From: Okapia johnstoni
Taxonomy: Eukaryota > Chordata > Mammalia > Artiodactyla > Giraffidae
Length of the DNA: 64,000 nucleotides
Assembly: GCA_024291935.2 (NCBI GenBank)
Contig: CM044313.1
Coordinates: 80,661,001 to 80,725,000 of the forward strand
Direction of reading: 5' to 3'
In this document: in pieces, positions 56,401-64,000 of the stretch
Layout of the letters: each line of letters starts with the position of its first letter
How positions within the stretch are numbered: the stretch's first letter is position 1
Translations under genes and position numbers: made by a program
The notes under the pieces: model-generated
Told to the model about the DNA's origin: nothing
The model's database searches: none
The model's input: only the letters and a program-made list of their open reading frames with translations

Positions 56401-56461
56401 CTGCCTCTCACATTCATTTTCCCCTTCCTTCCGTCTCTCTCTTCTTCTCTTCCTCTCTTAG
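56401..56461 (+). other. Long pyrimidine tract ending in AG
   Basis: About 40 near-uninterrupted C/T bases end in cttag at 56457-56461, the form of a strong splice acceptor on the plus strand. No matching donor or recognised exon follows. Confidence 0.5.
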
Positions 56462-57009
56462 CTTCTAGGAAGAGTGTAGGTGGCCCAAAAGAGGACACCT
56501 AACATTTAACCAGAGACCCTGGATCTGAAGTCTTGGGTGCGTGTGGCTCTGGTAGACATCCACCAGGCGAGGCTGATGGAAAGCTGGGGAAATGTGTCAG
56601 GGGAGAGAAGGAAGAGGGATGGTTGGGGCCGAGCTGTGCGTTGTCCTCTTGCTGCCAGGTTGGCAGCTGGGATGGTGTGGAAGGTGGCCATAGCTCCCTC
56701 CAATGCCTTAGAGGCTGCCTCCAGGCCTCACGTTTGGTGGGGACTTGGCTGTTCTTGAGTCCTGGCTTTTTCTTCCTGGGACTCTGGGTCTCCTGAAAGA
56801 AGAACAGGTGTCAAAGTAGACAGACATGTGGACATTGTGCACACGAGTAGAGTGGATAACCCGTAGAACCCCCTGCAACTGTCCTATGGGTTTGCCTTTC
56901 CACCCCCTTGGTTTTTTTCTTTTCTGGTCCCTCAGATGCATTGCTGGTCCATAAGTCCAGCCAGAGATTTAGAGTCAGCTCAGAGATTTCCTGACTGAGG
57001 GGCTTGCGG
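56462..57009. other. Unique DNA, nothing recognised
   Basis: Plus frames at 56533-56796 and 56537-56758 overlap in different phases. No known domain. Confidence 0.4.
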
Positions 57010-57165
57010 AGGGGGGGAGTCATTTCATCTCTCTGAGCCCTAACCTCAGAACCTAGAAAGGGAGACAACCGTATCTTGACTGCTTTGTAAGACTTTTTTT
57101 TAGGAATAAACTGAGATAGCATATTTGAAGGCGGTAAGATGTATTTAAATGTTTTGTAAGCTGAA
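57010..57165 (+). repeat. MIR-like, plus strand
   Basis: Has tcatttcatctctctgagcc, then aataaactgagatagcatat. Diverged. Confidence 0.5.
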
Positions 57166-57205
57166 AAGTGTTGTAGAGGCTTATTTATTGGATTTGTGTG
57201 TGGAT

Positions 57206-57418
57206 GTATGTGTATTCAGTCACTCAGCGTGTCTGACTCTTTGCGACCCCATGGATTGTAGCCAACCAAGCTACAATTCCTCTGTCTATGGAATTCCCAG
57301 GCAAGAATACTAGAGTGGGTTGCCATTTCCTCCTCCAGATGTTCTCAACCCAGCAATGGAACCTGTATCTCCTGCATCGGCAAGCAAATTCTTACCCCTG
57401 AGCCACCTGGGAAGCCCA
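57206..57418 (-). repeat. Bov-tA SINE
   Basis: Minus-strand copy from gtgtattcagtcactcagcg to gagccacctgggaagccca. Probable target duplication: attggatttg and attgggacttg. Confidence 0.92.
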
Positions 57419-57805
57419 TCATTGGGACTTGAATTCTCCTCAAATCTGTGTTCTTTCCTGCCTGTGCCAGCCTTTAGCATTTTGTTCTTAGACCTAGCTC
57501 TCACAGACTTCTCAAGATACGGGCCAGCGTGTTTTAGTTTGCGTGGAGAATGCCCAGTGCCTGAGATGCGTCCTTAAGGAATCATAGTTGTGAGGGTGAG
57601 TTAGTGCTTCTCAAAATAGTTTTGGGGAAAACTTAGCTTGAGAGTGAGACAGATGATTACCATCAGTGCACACAGTTTATTTAGCTGTGCTATGAAGTCA
57701 CAGAGCTCTTTTTCTTTGGGAATTCTCAGAACCATCAACAGGCTAAATTGCTCCAACTAAGGAGGGAGATTTAGTCTTCAGTTTTTCAAAATTATTTGAC
57801 CAGTT
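57419..57805. other. Unique DNA, nothing recognised
   Basis: No family or gene recognised. Confidence 0.4.
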
Positions 57806-58055
57806 GGGACTTCCCTGGTGGTCAAGTAATTGAGAATCCGCCCTGAAATGAAAGGGACATGAGTTCAATCCCTGATCAGGGGACTAAAGTCTCACATGCC
57901 ACAGGCAAACTAAGCCCAAGTGCCATAGCTACTAAGCCTGCGCACTCTGGAGCCCCTGCACCCTAACGAAAGATCACACATGATGCGATGACGATCTCAC
58001 ATGTCTGAATTAAGATCCGATGCAGCCAAACAAATGAATATTTGAAAAATAATTT
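57806..58055 (+). repeat. CHR-type tRNA SINE, long
   Basis: Starts gggacttccctggtggtcaa, has gttcaatccctgatcagggg, a CHR body (tgccatagctactaagcctg, actctggagcccctgcaccc), and an A-rich end. Confidence 0.85.
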
Positions 58056-58374
58056 TACCAGCAACACCATGCACACCTTTTTCCATTGGGAATACCTTTT
58101 AAAATTTCTATGGCGGTAAACATAAAGCTTTGCATTTGATTTTTTGTTTGTTTATTAGATCATCTCTTAAGTGACAGCACTGAGACCGGTAACCCAAGGC
58201 ATGAAAATAGATAGAGAATATTTGATGGAAGGGGCAGTTTGTGATGAGGTAGAAGCTGATAAGTTACCAGGCCTGCCTGACTCTGGGAAAACCTGGGACC
58301 CTTGGGGGCTGGGGAGGGGCTCTGTGGGCCCAGACTGGAGGTGGGGGGGGGGAGAAGAAAAGGCCCAGGAGCAG
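58056..58374. other. Unique DNA with a G-run
   Basis: A run of about ten G near 58343-58352. Nothing else recognised. Confidence 0.4.
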
Positions 58375-58735
58375 TGATTTCCTTATACTATTTCATTTAC
58401 TTCACTCAACAACTTTACTTGTCTCATAGGATTAAGTGTGTGTGCTGTGCATGCATGCTCAGTCCATCAGTTGTGTCCAAGTCTTTGTGACCCCATGGAT
58501 TGTAGCTCACCAGGCACCTCTGTCCAGGCAAGAATACTACAGTGGGTTGCTATTTGCTCCTCCAGGGGATCTTCCTGACCCAGGGATTGAACCTGCGGTT
58601 CCTGCATTGGCAGGCGGATTCTTTACCACTGTGCCACCTAGGAAGCTCAGGATTAACATGGAGTGTTAATTAAATAATGTGAGTAAAACGCCAGGCACAC
58701 AGTAGATGCTAAATAAATGATAGCTATGGTTTTTA
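58375..58735 (+). repeat. MIR split by a Bov-tA
   Basis: The left part has acttgtctcataggattaag. The right part has aatgtgagtaaaacgccagg, then cacacagtagatgctaaata, then aatgatagctatgg. Forward orientation. Confidence 0.7.
58437..58648 (-). repeat. Bov-tA SINE inside MIR
   Basis: Minus-strand copy from gctcagtccatcagttgtgt to tgccacctaggaagctc. A perfect 8-base target duplication, aggattaa, lies at 58428-58435 and 58649-58656. Confidence 0.94.
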
Positions 58736-58744
58736 AAGTTTCCC

Positions 58745-58930
58745 ATTTGTCCATGGGGTAATATTCAAGTTCTGCTCCCTGGTACTTAAGACTTTGCATA
58801 GTTTAGCACCTACTTAGCTCTCCAGCCTTTGCCTTGGCTCCCTTCCATTCACTATCCAGCCAACATCCAGGGGCATACATTTCCTGATGACTTGTCAAAG
58901 TCTTCCCTGCTTTTGAGGTTTAGCACAATT
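58745..58930 (+). repeat. L2 LINE fragment
   Basis: Has ggtacttaagactttgcata, then ctctccagcctttgccttgg, then ttcactatccagccaacatc. Confidence 0.6.
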
Positions 58931-59036
58931 CTCAGGGTATAAGGGTATGTTTATGGAGTCCTGAGGGGGCGAGGGTCTCTGAGGCACTTTCAGAGGGTCT
59001 TCATGTCAAAATTATCATCATAATAATACTAAGATG

Positions 59037-59159
59037 GGAATTCTCTGGCAGTCCAAGGGTTTGGACTCAGCACTTTCACTGTTGTGGACCAGGTTCAATC
59101 CCTGGTCAGGGTATTAAGACCCTACAAGATGTGCAATGCTGCCAAAAAATAATAATGCT
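59037..59159 (+). repeat. CHR-type SINE inside hAT
   Basis: Body from gaattctctggcagtccaag to ctacaagatgtgcaatgctg with an A-rich tail. An 18-base target duplication with one mismatch lies at 59019-59036 and 59160-59177 (cataataatactaagatg type). Confidence 0.93.
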
Positions 59160-59340
59160 CATAATAATGCTAAGATGTTGTTTGGTTTCTTTTTTCACTG
59201 TATTAACATTTGTACCAACGGTGCAAAAGCACTGGTTGGTGAAAGTGAGAGCACCAGTAATCCTTGGTCGTAATCCATTTATTGGTAATCCATTAATCCA
59301 TTATGGGTAATCATATAATTGGGTGGTAATGCACCATCCA

Positions 59341-59829
59341 ATTCAGTTCAGTTCAGTTCAGTCGCTCAGTCATGTCCGACTCTTTGTGACTCCATGAATC
59401 ATAGCACACCAGGCTTCCCTGTCCATCACTAACTCCTGGAGTTTACCCAAACTCATGTCCATTGAGCTGATGCCATCCAGCCATCTCATCCTCTGTCGTC
59501 CCCTTCTCCTCCTGCCCCCAATCCTTCCCAGCATCAGGGTCTTTTCCAGTGAGTCAACTCTTCACATGAGGTGGCCAAAGTATTGGAATTTCAGCTTCAG
59601 CATCAGCCCTTCCAATGAACAACCAAGACTGATCTCTTTTAGGATGGACTGGTTGGATTTCCTTGCAGTCCAAGGGACTCTCAAGAGTCTTCTCCAACAC
59701 CACACTTCAAAACCATAAATTCTTCTGCGCTCAGCTTTCTTCACAGCCCAACTCTCACATCCATACATGACCACTGGAAAAACCATAGCCTTGACTAGAC
59801 GGCCTTTTGTTGGGAAAGTAATGTCTCTT
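59341..59829 (-). mobile_element. BovB 3' part, minus strand, inside hAT
   Basis: Begins with the cagttcagttcagttcagtc tail and ends at gttgggaaagtaatgtctct, in the coding region. The minus frame at 59562-59960 is BovB C-terminal translation running into flanking DNA. Confidence 0.95.
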
Positions 59830-60610
59830 ACAGGGAGGAAAATACCAGTTTCACATAAGATTGTGCTTAAAGAAACAAAAAATATTAATTCTATTAAATA
59901 TTGCCCTTTGAGCACACATCTTTTTAATATTCTGTGTGATGAAGTGGAAAACATGTACAAAGCACTTCTGCTGTATGTGAACAGTCAATGGTTGCCTAGA
60001 GTACAAGTATTTATGCAGCTGAACTGTTAGTTGAACTGCCACTTTTTTTCATGGAACATCATTTTATCTGAAAGAATAACTCATGAACAAACTGTACTCA
60101 TTCAAGTTTGCATATTTGGCTAACATTTTCTCAAAAATAAATTGAATCTGTCACTTCGAGGAAAACAACTAAGCCTTATTGCCAAATGATAAAATTGGGG
60201 CTTTCCAGCAAAATTAGACTTTTGGAAAACTTGTATACAATTGTGAGCTTGACAGATTCCCAATAATTGAAAACTTCTTGATGAGCTCCATAGTGATATT
60301 AAAAAATGTGATTCTTTTACTATTGTGTAACAAAACATGTCAACATTTTAAAGATCAAAATTTCTAAATGACCAGTGCATGAGGTTACAAAATCGTGTGT
60401 GGGTAAAAGACACATTCAAAGTGCATGCAGTGGGTTTTAATGTAACAGAGAACAAAAGTTCATTGATTCAGTTTCAGATTCCACCTTGAAACTAACTTTA
60501 AGAGATTACTTTTGGTTGAGATTTGGTGTCTCATCAAAGAAAAAAGATACTTATAGTTATCTGAAAAAGGTTATGTACTCTCCCTTTTTCCAATTTCTTA
60601 TCTGTGCAAG

Positions 60611-61558
60611 TTAGAACTGGACATGGAACAGACTGATTCCAAATAGGAAAAGGAGTACGTCAAGGCTGTATATTGTCACCCTGCTTACTTAATTTATATG
60701 CAGTACATCATGAGAAATGCTGGGCTGGAGGAAGCACAAGCTAGAATCAAGATTGCCAGGAGAAATATCAATAACCTCAGATATGCAGATGACACCACCA
60801 TCATGGCTGAAAGTGAAGAACTAAAGAGCTTCTTGATGAAAGTGAAAGAGGAGAGTGAAAAAGTTGACCTAAAGCTTAACATTCAGAAAACTAAGATCAT
60901 GGCATCCGGTCCCATCACTTCATGGCAAATAGATGGGAAACAGTGGAAACAGTGGCTGACTTTATTTTTCTGGGCTCCAAAATCATTGCAGATGGTGACT
61001 GCAACCATGGAATTAAAAGACGCTTACTCCCTGGAAGGAAAGTTATGACCAACCTAGACAGCATATTGAAAAGCAGAGACATTACTTTGTCAACAACGGT
61101 CCATCTAGTCAAGGCTATGGTTTTTCCAGTGGTCATGTATGGATGTGAGAGTTGGACTGTGAAGAAAGCTGAGTGCCAAAGAATTGATGGTTTTGAAGTG
61201 TGGTGTTGGAGAAGACTCTTGAGAGTCCCTTGGACTGTAAGGAGACCAAACCAGCCAATCCTAAAGGAAATCAACCATGAATATCATTGGAAGGACTGAT
61301 ACTGAAGCTGAAGCTCCAATACTTTGACCACCTATGTGAAGTACCGACTCATTAGAAAAGACCTTGATACTGGAAAAGATTGAGGGCAGGAGGAGAAGGG
61401 GACGACAAAGGATGAGATGACTGGATGACACCACCAACTCAATGGACGTGTGTTTGAGCAAGCTCCAGGAGATGGTGAAGGAGAGGGAAGCCTGGTGTAC
61501 TGCAGTCCATGCAGTCACAAAGAGTCGAAAATAACTGAGCGACTGAACTGAACTGAAC
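60611..61558 (+). mobile_element. BovB LINE, 948 bases, inside hAT
   Basis: From ttagaactggacatggaaca to the actgaactgaactgaac tail. The 12-base target duplication is tatctgtgcaag at 60599-60610 and tatccatgcaag at 61559-61570. The inserted copy is 5'-truncated just before the reverse transcriptase active site. Confidence 0.97.
60698..61299 (+). pseudogene. BovB reverse transcriptase remnant
   Basis: Two frames in different phases (60698-61048, then 60922-61299) together cover the catalytic box and the C-terminal region of the BovB polymerase. The active-site box is the usual form, LRYADDTTI. A one-base loss in a G-run near 60936-60939 shifts the frame directly after the SWQIDG residues. The N-terminal endonuclease is absent. 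The minus frames at 60694-60882 and 60915-61274 are shadows. Confidence 0.92.
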
Positions 61559-61573
61559 TATCCATGCAAGGCT

Positions 61574-61762
61574 GTGTTTTATTCATATGCTTCAACCCAA
61601 ACAACATGTCTCAACAGGCTGAATACAAAAGCAGATATAAGAATCCAGCTGTCTTCTATTAAGGCACTCATTAACAAAATTTGCAAAATAGAATTTCCCA
61701 CCAATTCTCCTTTTCTTTTAGAAGATATAGTTATTTTTCAAAAAATATATTATTTGTGTTAG
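61574..61762 (+). pseudogene. hAT transposase C-terminal remnant
   Basis: A 62-codon frame carries NRLNTKADIRIQLSSIK, a pattern like the hAT C-terminal dimerisation region (N-R-L, a charged spacer, I/L-R, then L-S-S-I). This region helps transposase subunits associate. The frame is joined to non-homologous sequence upstream because a BovB sits there. No catalytic part is readable. Confidence 0.6.
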
Positions 61763-61925
61763 CATGTAGTTGGATTTATTATTGTTATTTTTAAATGATT
61801 TGATAAACAATTTTTTAAAAAAAATTCTGTTTTAGTTTCTAGCTGGGTAAATATTTAACCCACACAAACAAAAGCTCTTCAGTGTCTTCAAACATTCTCC
61901 AGAGGATAAAGAAGGTCTTAAGTGA

Positions 61926-62195
61926 ATCACTGGCTTAGAGTAGAAGTCCTACCACCTTCAAGAAAACTCTTGAACCATTCAATGGAGGTGGGCAAACTTT
62001 TTTTGAATTCCTGTAGACTTTAAGCTCGTACGACTCTTCTGTCACTTGGTGTTATCTTATTTTGTCATTCTCTGTTTTAAAATACATTTTAAAAAGATCC
62101 ACAATAGGTCTGGCAAGCTTCTTACAAGCCAGAAATCTGTCTTATTGCCTTTTGGGGAGGGTATGAGGGATAATCCGTGTATATGCCTATTGTTA
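61926..62195. other. Unique spacer
   Basis: Nothing recognised between the hAT remnant and the next SINE. Confidence 0.4.
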
Positions 62196-62393
62196 TATCC
62201 CTGATAGCTCAGTTGGTAAACAATCCGCCTGCAATGCAGGAGACCCCGGTTTGATTCCTGGGTTGGGAAGATCCCCTGGAGAAGGGAAAAACTACCCACT
62301 CCAGTATTCTGGCCTGGAGAATTCCATGGACTACATAGTCCATGGGGTCACAAAGAGTCGGACACGACTGAGCGACTTTCACTTTCACATTCA
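62196..62393 (+). repeat. Bov-tA SINE
   Basis: Plus-strand copy from tatccctgatagctcagttg to gagcgactttcactttcaca. The flanks ctattgtta and ttattgttg suggest the target duplication. Confidence 0.93.
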
Positions 62394-62559
62394 TACTTAT
62401 TGTTGGTAGGATACAGTGAAGCATCCTACTTTACTGGGATCATTGTCTTGATGAGCTCTTGCAAATATGACTGAACCTCTCTAACCTAAAATACTGTTGG
62501 GGTAATAGTCTGAATCAGTGAAAAAATCAGATTCCAAACATATTTATGTATTTTAATTA

Positions 62560-63060
62560 CATATCTTATATTTTCATTATTTGTCCTTAAGGTAAGACTA
62601 ATGCATATTCATTGTAGAAAATTTTTAAATTACACAAGGTAAATAAAATACTTATCTGCAAAATAAATATTATCTAGTTGTTTCCTAGCTTAAAAAAATT
62701 AGAAAGCACCTGCAATCTCATAATGTAGATATAAAGGCTATTAATATTTTAATCTATCACCTTCAAGGATATGTATCATCCACATAAAATAAGAGTTTTA
62801 CAGAAAGTTGGGATGTTACTTTGTATAAAGGTTTGTACCCTCCATGGCCTTAACTGCTCTTTGAAAATGTTATTTTTAGTAGTGCTGATATGTTTCAATG
62901 ATGCACATTTATGTCATTTCTGGTTTATTGTTTTTAAACAATAAATAACACTGCAATGAATATCTTTCAAGAAACATTGATGATTTATTTGTTCAGGATA
63001 GATTCCTAGAGAGGAGATTACTATATCAACAGGAATTCCAAAATGCAGTTTGATTAAATT
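62560..63060. mobile_element. Possible old LINE1-type fragment
   Basis: AT-rich wording such as gcaatgaatatctttcaaga and ttcaggatagattcctagag is typical of a diverged L1 3' region. Strand and limits are uncertain. Confidence 0.35.
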
Positions 63061-63224
63061 AAAATTATGTAACTTGAAAATGATGATTGCATTATGGCCA
63101 AAGTAGGTCAAATAGAGCTTTCTGTTATGGATGGCCGGCTTCCTACACACTTCAGGTCTCTAGCACTTGGGTGCTCAGAGTTGCTCGCAGAGATGGTGTT
63201 ATAGGTTCAAGTTTGAGGGGATAT

Positions 63225-63620
63225 AGGTATTGGGAAGTCGAGTACACAGAAACCAAACCTGGCTAATTTAAGCAGAAAGAAATGTATTAAAATACTGGGT
63301 CACTCTCTGAATTTCCAGGGACATCAGAGAACTAGGCCACATGGCCAGGTAAGCCTCCCAATCACAACAGATCTGGTCCCAAGAAGACTCTACTCCTTTC
63401 ATCATCCTGCCATGACTCCCCCTAGAGTTCACCATTAAGGCTGCCTCCATTAGGACTAGAGCAGATGCCAGGCTCTGGCCTCCCAAGTCACAATCCAGCA
63501 CAGATGCTGTGATTGCCAGAGCCTTGTACTTGTCCTCAGTCAAGCTGCAAGGGAGGCTGAGAAATTCTGACTCTAGCATTGGGGACTGGTGTCTGCTTTC
63601 CACCAGGACTTATCATGAGG
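63225..63620. repeat. Unclassified repeat-like sequence
   Basis: Has ctggctaatttaagcagaaa, then gaaatgtattaaaatactgg, and a long C/T-rich body, a style common to an old mammalian repeat I cannot name. The 111-codon minus frame at 63268-63603 lies wholly inside it. Confidence 0.35.
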
Positions 63621-63738
63621 GGGCAGTCCTTGATCTTGAGGAACAGTTCAGATGATGAGCTACCAAAAAAGAGGAACAAATGTTTACTATAGCCAGTAAC
63701 AATGTTTGTCAAGCTCCTGGGAATCCAGGACCTGTTCT

Positions 63739-63910
63739 AGGAGATGTGATATTGATATTGTATAATAAAACCTTCTGGAGATCAAGATTTTCCAAATGAC
63801 CAGCATATGAGGTTAAAAAATCATGTGTGTGTAAAAGATTCATTCAAAGTTCATGTAGACCAACAAGTTTTAATACCACAGAGGACAAATATTCATTTCA
63901 TCTTGACGTA
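63739..63910 (+). mobile_element. hAT-type remnant, copy 3 (fragment)
   Basis: Aligns by word order with 60300-60480 of copy 2: attgtataataaaa, caaatgaccagcatatgagg, aaaaaatcatgtgtgtgtaa, ttcattcaaagttcatg. About 170 bases. No terminal repeat was seen. Confidence 0.7.
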
Positions 63911-63980
63911 CCTTTCTATTTATTACAGAACATCAGCCAGGTCTAATCTGTCACCAATATCTAGTGCTTAGAGCAGAGTG

Positions 63981-64000
63981 GGGGCTTTCCTTGTAGCTCA
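63981..64000 (+). repeat. Bov-tA SINE, cut by window end
   Basis: Ends the window with ggggctttccttgtagctca, the start of the tRNA-like head. Confidence 0.75.

Larger units (their letters stand above)
58945..61925 (+). mobile_element. hAT-type DNA transposon remnant, copy 2
   Basis: Pieces of one element are separated by three younger insertions: 58945-59036, 59160-59340, 59830-60610 and 61559-61925. The word order matches copy 1 at 27108-28705 (ttctgtgtgatgaagtggaa near 59931, tgtgtgggtaaaaga near 60395, and the transposase C-terminal part after 61574). The frame is broken throughout. With its inserts removed it would be about 1.4 kb. Confidence 0.75.

Noticed and set aside
63268..63603. 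Minus frame of 111 codons
   Set aside because: It lies wholly in repeat-like sequence and no domain is recognisable.
1..64000. CRISPR arrays, operons, prophage or bacterial-type systems
   Set aside because: No regularly spaced repeats, no long adjacent frames, and the repeat content is that of a ruminant nuclear genome.

Overview
This window is mammalian nuclear DNA from a ruminant (cattle, sheep or goat type). The evidence is its interspersed repeats: BovB (RTE-type) LINE pieces, Bov-tA and BOV-A2 SINEs whose 3' ends derive from BovB, L1 3' ends of the ruminant type, and CHR-type tRNA SINEs shared with other cetartiodactyls. No intact protein-coding gene, rRNA, tRNA, CRISPR array, phage or bacterial-type operon was found. 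Every reading frame I could assign belongs to a dead transposable element. The rest looks like unique intergenic or intronic DNA; the sequence does not say which. Repeat families were assigned by eye against remembered family patterns, so boundaries are good to about 10 bases and subfamily names are tentative.

Layout. 1-9 kb: L2, two minus-strand L1 ends, Bov-tA and BOV-A2 SINEs, a MaLR LTR and a plus-strand L1 end, separated by unique DNA. 9-14 kb: a possible LTR, several MIR and L2 fossils, some of them split by Bov-tA. 14.5-18.3 kb: a probable decayed class III (ERVL-type) retrovirus remnant containing a 1.07 kb BovB insertion. 18-24 kb: mostly unique DNA with MIRs. 24.0-26.9 kb: a minus-strand L1 relative with 3' UTR, ORF1 and repetitive 5' UTR but no ORF2, resembling a half-L1 (HAL1). 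27.1-28.7 kb: the first of three plus-strand hAT-type transposon remnants. 28.8-34.6 kb: Bov-tA, L2, MIR and unique DNA with a small GATA-motif cluster. 34.6-45 kb: L1, MaLR LTRs, MIRs and BovB tails. 45-52 kb: unique DNA plus a BovB and Bov-tA rich patch. 52.6-54 kb: stacked L1 3' ends with nested BovB and SINE copies and a very G-rich L1 3' UTR. 54-58.9 kb: MIR, L2, a MaLR LTR and CHR SINEs. 58.9-61.9 kb: the second hAT copy, split by a CHR SINE and two BovB copies. 63.7 kb: a third hAT fragment. The window ends inside a new Bov-tA.

How the pieces relate: L2, MIR, hAT, MaLR and ERVL remnants form the old layer. L1 and CHR SINEs come next, and BovB with its parasitic Bov-tA and BOV-A2 SINEs is the youngest layer, repeatedly breaking the older ones. 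I found no convincing undescribed functional system. The best leads are the three related hAT transposase remnants, the ORF2-less L1 element, SINE copies with unusual 3' ends, and a few non-repeat regulatory or exon-like candidates.
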